DNA of 64,000 nt from assembly GCF_014203605.1 (NCBI RefSeq), contig NZ_JACHJJ010000008.1:124001-188000 (forward strand), given 5' to 3'. This document shows, one piece after another, positions 17,405 to 25,027 of the stretch (its first letter is position 1; the number at the start of each line of letters is the position of its first letter). The position numbers were made by a program, and so were the translations under genes. The notes beneath the pieces were generated by a model. The model worked only from the letters and a program-made list of their open reading frames with translations. It ran no database searches and was not told the origin of the DNA. Source of the DNA: Thiemannella venezuelensis. GTDB taxonomy: Bacteria; Actinomycetota; Actinomycetes; Streptosporangiales; Streptosporangiaceae.

Positions 17405-18397
17405 ATGCCCCAGGTCCACACCGTCCTCGGTCCCGTCGACACCGCCGAGCTCGGCCGCACCTACATGCACGAGCACGTGTTCGTCCTCACCCCCGACGTG
17501 CAGCAGAACCACCCCGAGCAGTGGGGCGACGAGGACGAGCGCGTCGCCGACGCGGTCGGCAGGCTCCGGGCGCTCGCGGCCCAGGGCGTGCGCACGATCG
17601 TCGACCCCACCGTCATCGGCCTGGGCAGGTACATCCCCCGCATCCGGCGCATCGCCGAGCAGGTCCCGGAGCTCAACATCGTCGTCGCCACCGGTTGCTA
17701 CACCTACGGCGACGTGCCGTTCTTCTTCCACTACCGGGGGCCGGGGCTCGGCGCCGCGCTCGGCACCGACGTCCCCGACCCCATGGTCGACATGTTCGTC
17801 GGGGACATCGTGGACGGCATCGGCGGCACCGGGGTGAAGGCCGCCCTGCTCAAGTGCGCCATCGACCGCGCCGGCCTGACCGGGGGCGTGGAGCGGGTGA
17901 TGCGGGCGGTCGCCAGGGCCCACCGGCGGACCGGCGCCCCGATCACCGTGCACACCCACCCCGGCAGCCGGACGGGGCTGGAGGCCGGGCGGGTGCTCTG
18001 CGAGGAGGAGGGCGTGGACCCCGGCCGCGTCGTGCTCGGGCACAGCGGCGACACCACCGACGCCGACCACCTCACCGAGCTCGCCGAGGCCGGTTTCATC
18101 CTGGGCATGGACCGCTTCGGCATCAACCTCGACACCACCTTCGAGGCGCGCGCCGACATCGTCGTCGAGATGTGCCGCCGCGGTTTCGCCGGGCAGATGG
18201 TGCTCTCGCAGGACGCCTCCTGCTACATCGACTGGATCGACCCGGCCGTCCTGCCCTTCCTGCCGGACTGGAACTACCTGCACATCGAGCAGGCCGTCCT
18301 GCCCTACCTGCGTGAACACGGGGTCACCGACAAGCAGATCGGCACGATGCTCGTCGACGTCCCCCGCCGCTACTTCGAGACCACCGGCCCGTACTGA
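17405..18397 (+). CDS. Phosphotriesterase-like lactonase family hydrolase
   Basis: A 330-residue TIM-barrel metal hydrolase of the phosphotriesterase-homology family. Binuclear site motifs: YMHEHVF (HxH, near 21), GVKAALLKCAID (carboxylated Lys, near 145), TVHTHPGS (near 182), VLGHSGDTTD (near 212) and LSQDASCYID (Asp, near 266). Many members are lactonases. ATG with GGGAGG upstream. Divergent from the kinase/dehydrogenase operon, so a gamma-lactone-opening step that feeds 4-hydroxy acids to that pathway is plausible. Mycobacteria also keep a php gene beside a fadE gene (Rv0230c/Rv0231, from memory). Confidence 0.9.
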   Translation: MPQVHTVLGPVDTAELGRTYMHEHVFVLTPDVQQNHPEQWGDEDERVADAVGRLRALAAQGVRTIVDPTVIGLGRYIPRIRRIAEQVPELNIVVATGCYTYGDVPFFFHYRGPGLGAALGTDVPDPMVDMFVGDIVDGIGGTGVKAALLKCAIDRAGLTGGVERVMRAVARAHRRTGAPITVHTHPGSRTGLEAGRVLCEEEGVDPGRVVLGHSGDTTDADHLTELAEAGFILGMDRFGINLDTTFEARADIVVEMCRRGFAGQMVLSQDASCYIDWIDPAVLPFLPDWNYLHIEQAVLPYLREHGVTDKQIGTMLVDVPRRYFETTGPY

Positions 18398-18674
18398 ACC
18401 GGCCCGCACCGGGAAGTCCGGATAGCGGCACGCTGACGTAAATCCTGTCCAACGACCAGTGTGTCCCGGTCATCGCCCGGGGACCAGGAATGAAGATTCT
18501 CATGGTCCGCACCGGCATTCGGATGTCATGGATCCCGGCCTTCCGCGATCGGCGCGGGAGGCCTCTCCACTGACCGGCGAGGAAAGATGCAGCCGGGGTC
18601 AGGGGTACTCTCCGCGCTCCCTCGCCGAGGTGGCGGCCACGAGGCAAGCAGGCAACGAGTTCAGGAGGACCTCA

Positions 18675-19070
18675 GTGATCAAGCGTGCCAAGCCCACCAA
18701 GAACGGCCAGGTCAAGATCACCTTCACCGTGCCGGCCGACCGGATCTCCGGCGGAGTCTCCCTGGTCGGCGACTTCAACGGCTGGGACCCCTACGCCCAC
18801 CCGATGCAGCCGAAGAACGACGGCACCTACCAGGTGACCGTCACCCTCCCCGCCGATCGGGGCATCTGCTTCCGCTATCTCGCCGACGGCGGCCTGTGGT
18901 TCGACGACGCGGACGCCGACCGCCACGACCAGCACGGCGGGTACCTCGACGCCGCCGCGGCCAAGCAGCCCCGGCCGGAGGCCGCCAAGGCGCCCGTCAA
19001 GACGCCCGTCACCCGGGTCCCGGGGAAGCAGCCGCTCGTCTCCCCCGTCCCCGCGCTCGCCACGCCGTAG
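18675..19070 (+). CDS. Isoamylase early-set (glycogen-binding-like) domain protein
   Basis: A 131-residue protein. Residues 10-85 form an E-set/CBM48-like domain with the hallmark VSLVGDFNGWDPYAHPM and RYLADGGLWFDDADAD; this fold binds glycogen or starch in branching enzymes and AMPK. Residues 90-131 are a flexible Ala/Pro/Lys tail. No catalytic domain is fused, so a free glycogen-binding or regulatory subunit is inferred. The GTG start has a near-ideal AGGAGGA. The 277 bases upstream hold no recognisable gene. Confidence 0.85.
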   Translation: MIKRAKPTKNGQVKITFTVPADRISGGVSLVGDFNGWDPYAHPMQPKNDGTYQVTVTLPADRGICFRYLADGGLWFDDADADRHDQHGGYLDAAAAKQPRPEAAKAPVKTPVTRVPGKQPLVSPVPALATP

Positions 19071-19212
19071 CCCGCCGTACGGCGCCCTCCGTCGTCCGCA
19101 CGCCACCGGTCCCGGGCCCGCGGTTCCCTACGAAGTCTTTGCCCGACACGGAGATGAGCCCGCGGGCCCGCCGGGGACAAGCTGCGTATTGTCAGTGAGC
19201 TGGGGAGACGCA

Positions 19213-20274
19213 ATGAGCCGTCTGAGGATCAGCAGGACCGGTGTGGCGGTCGTGGCGGCGGGGGCCGTACTGACCGGGTGCATGCCGTGGCAGAGCGAAC
19301 CTGAGGACAAGAAGGTCACGGCCGCCGCCAAGGCGTCGGCGGCCGCGGCGGAGAAGGCGACCGCGCTGAAGGCCAGGCAGGCCAGGGCGGCGAAGGCCAA
19401 GGCCAACGAACTGGGCCAGATTCCCGTCCTCATGTACCACCGGGTGATCGAGAAGCCGACGAACACCGACGACCGCACCCCCAAGCAGTTCCGCACGGAG
19501 CTGGAACGACTGGCGAAGGAGGGGTACGTCCCGATCACCGCGGCCGAGTACGTGACCGGGAGGATCGGCATCCCCGAGGGGCGCCACCCCGTCGTCCTCA
19601 CCTTCGACGACTCCTCGCCGTCGCAGCTCACCCTGGACGGGTCGGGCGCACCGGCGCCGGACACCGCCATCGGCATCCTGCAGGACGTCGCCAAGAAGCA
19701 CCCCGGGTTCCGCCCGGTGGCCACCTTCTACGTGACACGCGACATGTTCGGCAAGGCCACACCCGAGGAGCAGACGCAGATGCTGGCGTGGCTCCACGAC
19801 AACGGGTTCGACATCGGCAACCACACCAAGAACCACGAGAACCTGCTCGGCAAGCCGAAGAAGCAGGTGTACGAGGAGATCGCCGCGGGCCACCGGCTCA
19901 TCACCGACCTGGTCCCGGCCAAGCCGGTGACGCTGGCGCTGCCGTACGGCAACCAGCCGAGCACCAAGGAGTGGGGCCGCAAGGGCAAGGCGGGCAAGGT
20001 CTCCTACGACTACGGCGGGGTGTTCCTCGCCGGGTACACGCCCGGGGCCTCGCCGTTCAACAAGGACTTCGACCCGCTCGGCATCCCGCGGATCCGGTCG
20101 ATGGACAAGAAGGGCGACTGCGCCAAGTTCTGCTCCACCGCCTGGCTCGACTGGCTGGAGAAGAACGCCGACGAGCGCTACACCTCCGACGGCGACGTCA
20201 GGACGGTCGCCTACCCGAAGTTCAAGGCGCCCTTCATGGCCAAGCGGTTCACCGATTACGCGGTCGCCTACTAA
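19213..20274 (+). CDS. Lipoprotein polysaccharide deacetylase (NodB-like)
   Basis: A 353-residue carbohydrate esterase family 4-like protein. N-terminal signal with lipobox LTGC (Cys near residue 23) makes it a membrane-anchored lipoprotein. An Ala/Lys-rich spacer (residues 35-70) probably spans the wall. Catalytic motifs: VVLTFDDSSPSQ (metal/base Asp, near 128) and GNHTKNHENL (His pair, near 205), plus LALPYGNQPS. It should remove N-acetyl groups from peptidoglycan or another surface glycan. ATG chosen over a GTG 18 bases upstream because it has GGGGAGA ahead of it. Confidence 0.88.
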   Translation: MSRLRISRTGVAVVAAGAVLTGCMPWQSEPEDKKVTAAAKASAAAAEKATALKARQARAAKAKANELGQIPVLMYHRVIEKPTNTDDRTPKQFRTELERLAKEGYVPITAAEYVTGRIGIPEGRHPVVLTFDDSSPSQLTLDGSGAPAPDTAIGILQDVAKKHPGFRPVATFYVTRDMFGKATPEEQTQMLAWLHDNGFDIGNHTKNHENLLGKPKKQVYEEIAAGHRLITDLVPAKPVTLALPYGNQPSTKEWGRKGKAGKVSYDYGGVFLAGYTPGASPFNKDFDPLGIPRIRSMDKKGDCAKFCSTAWLDWLEKNADERYTSDGDVRTVAYPKFKAPFMAKRFTDYAVAY

Positions 20275-20284
20275 CCTGTCCCGG

Positions 20285-21193
20285 GTGACAGGCATGATCT
20301 CTGAGCTGTTCGACCCGGCGGCATGGCGCGAGGTCGAGGGATTCGACTTCGCCGACATCACCTACCACCGCGCCGTGGACCAGGGGACCGTCCGGATCGC
20401 GTTCGACCGGCCCGAGGTCCGCAACGCCTTCCGGCCGTCGACCGTGGACGAGCTCTACCGCGCGCTCGACCACGCCCGGATGAGCAGCGACGTGGGCTGC
20501 GTGCTGCTCACCGGGAACGGGCCCTCGCCGAAGGACGGCGGATGGGCGTTCTGCTCCGGCGGCGACCAGCGCATCCGGGGGCGCGACGGCTACAAGTACG
20601 CCGCAGGGGAGACCGCGGAGACCGTGGATCCGGCGCGCGCGGGCCGCCTGCACATCCTGGAGGTCCAGCGGCTGATCCGCTTCATGCCGAAGGTCGTCAT
20701 CTGCGTGGTGCCGGGCTGGGCCGCGGGGGGCGGGCACAGCCTGCACGTGGTGGCCGACTTGACCCTCGCCAGCCGCGAGCACGCCCGCTTCAAGCAGACC
20801 GACGCCGACGTGGGCAGCTTCGACGGCGGGTACGGCTCGGCCTACCTGGCCCGCCAGGTGGGCCAGAAGTTCGCCCGCGAGATCTTCTTCCTCGGCGACA
20901 CCTACACCGCCGAGGACGCCCACCGGATGGGCATGGTCAACGCCGTGGTCCCGCACGCGGAGCTGGAGAAGACCGCGCTGGAGTGGGCCCGGAAGATCAA
21001 CGGCAAGAGCCCCACGGCCCAGCGCATGCTGAAGTACTCCTTCAACCTGATCGACGACGGGCTCGTCGGCCAGCAGCTCTTCGCGGGCGAGACCACCCGG
21101 CTGGCCTACATGACCGACGAGGCCGTCGAGGGCCGCGACTCGTTCCTGGAGAAGCGGGAGCCCGACTGGAGCCCCTTCCCCTGGTACTTCTAG
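20285..21193 (+). CDS. menB: 1,4-dihydroxy-2-naphthoyl-CoA synthase
   Basis: A 302-residue crotonase-fold enzyme that closes the ring of o-succinylbenzoyl-CoA in menaquinone biosynthesis. Diagnostic MenB features: CSGGDQRIRG (near 85), GWAAGGGHSLHVVADLTLAS (oxyanion hole), DADVGSFDGGYGSAYLAR (catalytic Asp region) and the C-terminal EKREPDWSPFPWYF. The start could be this GTG, with TAACCT 7 bases ahead suggesting a leaderless transcript, or the ATG at 20294. No other men gene is in the window. Confidence 0.96.
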   Translation: MTGMISELFDPAAWREVEGFDFADITYHRAVDQGTVRIAFDRPEVRNAFRPSTVDELYRALDHARMSSDVGCVLLTGNGPSPKDGGWAFCSGGDQRIRGRDGYKYAAGETAETVDPARAGRLHILEVQRLIRFMPKVVICVVPGWAAGGGHSLHVVADLTLASREHARFKQTDADVGSFDGGYGSAYLARQVGQKFAREIFFLGDTYTAEDAHRMGMVNAVVPHAELEKTALEWARKINGKSPTAQRMLKYSFNLIDDGLVGQQLFAGETTRLAYMTDEAVEGRDSFLEKREPDWSPFPWYF

Positions 21194-21252
21194 GAGGGGC
21201 GCAGGCGCCGTCCGCGGGTGCGGTTCCCGCCCGGCTCCGGCAAGCTGGGGCG

Positions 21253-22311
21253 ATGGCGAAGCTCGACCGGCGGGTCGTGGAGGCGGCGGAGGCCGCGCTC
21301 GCGCAGCGGAAGTTCGTGACGGCGATCGACGTGCTCACCGGTGTGCGCTGGCTGCACGCCCGGCACGTGGACACCTGGCGGCAGGGCCGGGCGGCCGCGC
21401 TGGAGGAGCTCGCGGCCGTGGACGGCGCGCGGATGACCGACGCGGTGGCGATCCTGCGGCGGTGGGCCGAGGAGCGGGGGCTCACCCCCGGCGAGGCCGC
21501 CTACCTCTCCGCCGCCCGCGACCGGGGCCCGCTCCGCTTCCTCTCCGACGGGGACGACTCCGCCTTCCGCGTGCACTGGGTCTCCCCCGAGCTGAGCGAG
21601 ACCCGGCGCAGGCGGCTCGCCGAACGGCAGAGCAAGGCGCCCGATCTGACGGTGGTCGCGCCGCTGAAGGCCTGGGAGTGCGCGGACTGCCGCGGCACCG
21701 GCCCCTACCTGATCATGGAAGAGGGCGATCCGCACTGCCTGACCTGCGCGGACCTGGACCACCTGGTCTTCCTCCCCGCGGGGAACGCGGCGCTCAGCCG
21801 CCGGGCGAAGAAGGAGAGCGGGCTGGCCGCCGTGGTGGTCCGCTTCAACTCCCGGCGCAAGCGGTACGAGCGCCTGGGGATCCTGGTCGAGGAGGCCGCG
21901 CTGGCGCTGGCCGAGGAGCGGTGCCTGGCCGACGAGGAGGTACGGCTCCGCCGCCGCGAGCGCGACCGGGAGCGGCGGACGGTCGAGGACCTGCGGTTCC
22001 AGGACCGGATGGCCGGGGAGATCGTCCGGATGTTCCCCGGCTGCCCGCCGGAGCGCGCCGGGGAGATCGCCCGGCACGCCGGGGAGCGCGGCAGCGGCAG
22101 GGTGGGCCGTACGGCCGCCGCCCGGGTCCTCGACGAGAACGCCGTCACACTCGCCGTGGTCGCCTCGGTGCGGCACCTCGACACCGACTACGACCGGCTG
22201 CTGATGTCCGGGGTGCCCCGCGCCGAGGCCCGGGACCGGATCCGCGCGGCCGTCGACCGGGTGCTCGCCGGCTGGCGGCACCCCGGCCGGCCCGGCCCGG
22301 CCGATCCGTGA
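21253..22311 (+). CDS. DUF2293 domain protein
   Basis: A 352-residue protein. Residues 150-180 hold WECADCRGTGPYLIMEEGDP...CLTCADLDH, a four-Cys zinc site, followed by FLPAGNAALSRRAKKESG. The C-terminal 95 residues (RMFPGCPPERAGEIARHAGE through VRHLDTDYDRLL) match DUF2293, a family of unknown function found in actinobacteria and fungi. Charged and basic, so nucleic-acid binding is possible. Follows menB by 59 bases; functional link unclear. Confidence 0.85.
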   Translation: MAKLDRRVVEAAEAALAQRKFVTAIDVLTGVRWLHARHVDTWRQGRAAALEELAAVDGARMTDAVAILRRWAEERGLTPGEAAYLSAARDRGPLRFLSDGDDSAFRVHWVSPELSETRRRRLAERQSKAPDLTVVAPLKAWECADCRGTGPYLIMEEGDPHCLTCADLDHLVFLPAGNAALSRRAKKESGLAAVVVRFNSRRKRYERLGILVEEAALALAEERCLADEEVRLRRRERDRERRTVEDLRFQDRMAGEIVRMFPGCPPERAGEIARHAGERGSGRVGRTAAARVLDENAVTLAVVASVRHLDTDYDRLLMSGVPRAEARDRIRAAVDRVLAGWRHPGRPGPADP

Positions 22312-22344
22312 CGGTCCGGGAAACTGTCGGACCCCGGTCCCACA

Positions 22345-22728
22345 ATGGACCGCATGGACAAGTGGCGTGAGGTCCGCGAGACGGTGCGCGAGTTCGCCCT
22401 GCGGTTCCCGGGGGCCTACGAGGACCACCCCTGGGGCGAGACCGTGGTCAAGGTCAACAAGAAGATCTTCGTCTTCCTCGGGGTCGAGGAGCCGACCGAG
22501 AAGTGGAGCCCCACGCTCGGGGTGAAGCTCCCCGAGTCGCACGGCCACGCGCTGGCCCTCGACGGCGTCCAGCCCTCCGGCTACGGGCTCGGCAAGGCGG
22601 GCTGGGTGACGATTGCGCTGACGGGCGCGCTGCCGGAGACCGAGGTGCTGCTCGACTGGGTCGAGGAGAGCTACCGCGCGGTGGCCCCCAAGAAGCTGGT
22701 CGCCACCCTCGACGCCCCCGAAGGCTGA
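22345..22728 (+). CDS. MmcQ/YjbR family DNA-binding-like protein
   Basis: A 127-residue protein of the MmcQ/YjbR (CyaY-like fold) family: FPGAYEDHPWGETVVKVNKKIFVFL (residues 20-44), WSPTLGVKLPES and SGYGLGKAGWVTI. The family has a positively charged cleft and is often called DNA-binding, but its role is not established. ATG at the very 5' end is possible, with a second ATG nine bases later. Thirty-three bases after the DUF2293 gene, likely co-transcribed. Confidence 0.88.
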   Translation: MDRMDKWREVRETVREFALRFPGAYEDHPWGETVVKVNKKIFVFLGVEEPTEKWSPTLGVKLPESHGHALALDGVQPSGYGLGKAGWVTIALTGALPETEVLLDWVEESYRAVAPKKLVATLDAPEG

Positions 22729-22767
22729 TCCTCCCTCCCGGGCCGCGCCGCCGCAGGGCGGCGGCGG

Positions 22768-23322
22768 TCACGGGGCGTCCGAGGGGCGGGCGGCGAGGAT
22801 GCGGGAGAGCAGGGCGGTGAGCCCGGCCCGCTCGGCGGGGTCCAGGGGTGAGAACCACTCCTGCTCCCGGCGGGTCTGCTCGGCGAAGGCCGCGCGGACG
22901 GCCGCCTCGCCCTCCGCGGTCAGCGCGACCTCCACCGCGCGCCTGTCGTCCGGCACCGGGCGCCGCTCGACCAGGCCGTCACGCTCCAGGGTGTTGACCG
23001 CGTTGGTCATCGCCGAGCGGGACATCGCGGAGATCTCGGCGAGCCGGGCCGGCTGGGTCGGGCCCAGCAGCCAGAGCTTGAACATCAGGCGGAACCCGGC
23101 GAGCGTCCAGCCGCGCGGGCGGTGGATGCGCGCCTCCAGGTCCGTGACGAGCAGGTAGGCCAGCTGGAGCAGGTTGTAGGCCAGCTCGAACGCCTCGGGG
23201 TCGGCGGGGGGCGGCATGGCGGCCAGGCGCTCCCTGGCGTAGGCCGCGTACCGCAGGTCCGCCCTGGCCGCCGCCTCCGGTTCCCTGCCCGCCGTCTCCG
23301 GTTCACCGCTCACCGATTCCAC
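22768..23322 (-). CDS. MarR family repressor of the PhzS-like operon
   Basis: A 184-residue winged-helix regulator. Helix-turn-helix: RLAEISAMSRSAMTNAVNTL near 95-115, and the wing ERRPVPDDRRAVEVALT near 120-137. N-terminal 45 residues are an Ala/Glu-rich extension. It is divergent from the monooxygenase operon, and a near-perfect 28-bp palindrome sits between the two starts, so autoregulation and repression of the operon, relieved by an aromatic ligand, is the natural reading. GTG start. Confidence 0.92.
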   Translation of the reverse strand: MESVSGEPETAGREPEAAARADLRYAAYARERLAAMPPPADPEAFELAYNLLQLAYLLVTDLEARIHRPRGWTLAGFRLMFKLWLLGPTQPARLAEISAMSRSAMTNAVNTLERDGLVERRPVPDDRRAVEVALTAEGEAAVRAAFAEQTRREQEWFSPLDPAERAGLTALLSRILAARPSDAP

Positions 23323-23355
23323 CGGGCAAGTCTTGCGCAGGGGCTCTCACCTCGT

Positions 23356-23383
23356 GAATATTGTTACGGCCATAACAATATTC
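23356..23383. promoter_or_regulatory. MarR operator, 28-bp palindrome
   Basis: GAATATTGTTA (23356-23366), CGGCCA, TAACAATATTC (23373-23383): arms are exact reverse complements and only the outer pair of the central six bases breaks symmetry. It starts 33 bases from the marR start and ends 12 bases from the monooxygenase start. A+T-rich palindromes of this form are classic MarR sites. Confidence 0.85.
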
Positions 23384-23395
23384 GGGAGACCTTCT

Positions 23396-24565
23396 GTGCG
23401 CATCGTCATCGCCGGCGGCGGCATCGGCGGCCTGGCCGCCGCCCTCAGCCTGCACGCCGCGGGGTTCCGGGACGTGGCCGTCCACGAGGCCGCGCGGGAG
23501 ATCAGGCCGCTGGGCGTGGGCATCAACCTGCTGCCCCACGCGGTGCGGGAACTGACCGAGCTCGGCCTCGCCGACCGGCTCGCGGAGATCGGCGTGGCCA
23601 CCGCCGAGCTGGCCTACTTCAACCGGTACGGCGCCGCCATCTGGTCCGAGCCCCGCGGCCTGGACGCCGGATACGCCTGGCCGCAGTACTCCGTGCACCG
23701 GGGGCGGCTGCAGATGCTCCTGCTGGAGGCCGTGACCGAGCGGCTCGGCCCGCAGGCCGTACGGACCGGGAGCAGGATCACCGGCCCGGGGGCGGAGGAC
23801 CTGCTGATCGGCGCGGACGGCATCAACTCGGCGGTCCGGGCGCACCTGTTCCCCGGCGAGGGGCCGCCGCCGTGGAACGGGCTGGTCCTGTGGCGCGGCA
23901 CGACGTACGGCGAGCCGTTCCTGACCGGACGGTCCATGATCATGGCCGGGGACGGCACCCGGAAGTTCGTCGCCTACCCGATCGAGACGGGCGGGCGCAC
24001 GCTGATCAACTGGATCGCGGAGCAGCCCCTGGACGGCGAGGCCCCCGACCGCGGCGACTGGAACCGCCCGGCGGACCGGCACGAAATCGCACGGCACTTC
24101 GCGGACTGGACGTTCGACTGGCTCGACGTCCCGGGGATCATCACCGGGGCCGGGTCCGCCTACGAGTACCCGATGGTGGACCGCGAGCCGCTGCCGTACT
24201 GGACGTCGGGGAACGTCACGCTGCTGGGCGACGCCGCCCACGCCATGTACCCGATCGGCTCCAACGGCGCCTCCCAGGCGATCATCGACGCCCGGGTGCT
24301 CGCCCACTCCCTGGCGGGCGGCGGCCTGGCGGCCTACGAGGCGGCCCGCCGCCCCGCCACGACCGCGCTGCAGCTGTCCAACCGGAAGATGGGCCCGGAG
24401 ATCGTGATGAAGCTCGCCCACGAGCGCGCGCCGGCCGGGTTCGACGACATCGAGCAGGTCGTCCCCTACGCGGAGCGCGCCGAGATCGCCGCCTCCTACA
24501 AGCGCACCGCCGGGTTCGACCCGGCCTCGCTCAACGGGCGCCCGTCCTGGAGCGTGACCCGGTGA
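23396..24565 (+). CDS. FAD-dependent monooxygenase, PhzS-like
   Basis: A 389-residue class A flavin monooxygenase. FAD motifs: VRIVIAGGGIGGLAAALSLH (residues 1-20), ADGINSAVR near 145-153 and LLGDAAHAMYPIGSNGASQA near 275-295. The stretch IRPLGVGINLLPHAVRELTE and the WSEPRGLDAGYAWPQYSVHRG segment resemble phenazine hydroxylase PhzS closely. Compared from memory with PhzS, about two dozen residues are missing just before the ADLLIGADG strand. No phenazine genes are near, so another aromatic substrate is likely. The GTG start has GGGAGA upstream; the stop overlaps the next gene by four bases. Confidence 0.88.
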   Translation: MRIVIAGGGIGGLAAALSLHAAGFRDVAVHEAAREIRPLGVGINLLPHAVRELTELGLADRLAEIGVATAELAYFNRYGAAIWSEPRGLDAGYAWPQYSVHRGRLQMLLLEAVTERLGPQAVRTGSRITGPGAEDLLIGADGINSAVRAHLFPGEGPPPWNGLVLWRGTTYGEPFLTGRSMIMAGDGTRKFVAYPIETGGRTLINWIAEQPLDGEAPDRGDWNRPADRHEIARHFADWTFDWLDVPGIITGAGSAYEYPMVDREPLPYWTSGNVTLLGDAAHAMYPIGSNGASQAIIDARVLAHSLAGGGLAAYEAARRPATTALQLSNRKMGPEIVMKLAHERAPAGFDDIEQVVPYAERAEIAASYKRTAGFDPASLNGRPSWSVTR

Positions 24566-25011
24566 ACCTCGAACCGCTCGCCGTGTTCCGCGTGGAGCTC
24601 GACCCGATCCTCGACCTCGGCGACTCGCAGTGGGGCCGCCGCCGGGTGATCAACATCGTGGGCGGGTCGTTCGAGGGCCCCCGCCTGGCGGGCACCGTGC
24701 TCCCCGGCGGGGCCGACTGGCAGGTCGTGCACGCCGACGGCATGGCCAGCATCGACACCCGCTACACGCTGCGCACCCACGACGGCGCCCACCTCTACAT
24801 CTCCACCACCGGGGTGCGGCACGGCCCCCGCGAGGTCATGGAGCGCCTGGCCGCAGGAGAGCCGGTGGACCCGGCGGAGTACTACTTCCGGCTGTTCTGC
24901 CGCTTCGAGACCGGCGACGACCGCTACCTGTGGCTCAACCGCACCCTCGCCGTGGCCTCCGGGGCCCGCACCGCCGACGCCGTCCGCTACGACGCCTACG
25001 CACTCACCTGA
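24562..25011 (+). CDS. DUF3237 family protein
   Basis: A 149-residue single-domain protein of the DUF3237 family: NIVGGSFEGPRLAGTVLPGGADW, then ASIDTRYTLRTHDGAHLYI and EYYFRLFCRFETGDDRYLWLNRT. The fold is a small beta-barrel-like protein of unknown reaction, often encoded beside hydroxylases and esterases in aromatic or steroid-like catabolic operons. GTG start overlaps the monooxygenase stop (GTGA), so they are coupled; the CocE gene follows 16 bases later. Confidence 0.88.
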   Translation: MNLEPLAVFRVELDPILDLGDSQWGRRRVINIVGGSFEGPRLAGTVLPGGADWQVVHADGMASIDTRYTLRTHDGAHLYISTTGVRHGPREVMERLAAGEPVDPAEYYFRLFCRFETGDDRYLWLNRTLAVASGARTADAVRYDAYALT

Positions 25012-25027
25012 CCCCGAGGAGCCCACG

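Noticed and set aside
23396-24565. Evidence for a phenazine biosynthesis cluster
   Set aside because: Only the PhzS-like hydroxylase is present; no phzA-G genes are in the window, so the substrate is probably another aromatic.
23396-24565. Kynurenine 3-monooxygenase as the missing step before kynU
   Set aside because: The sequence follows the PhzS/salicylate-hydroxylase pattern and lacks the C-terminal membrane helices of kynurenine monooxygenase.
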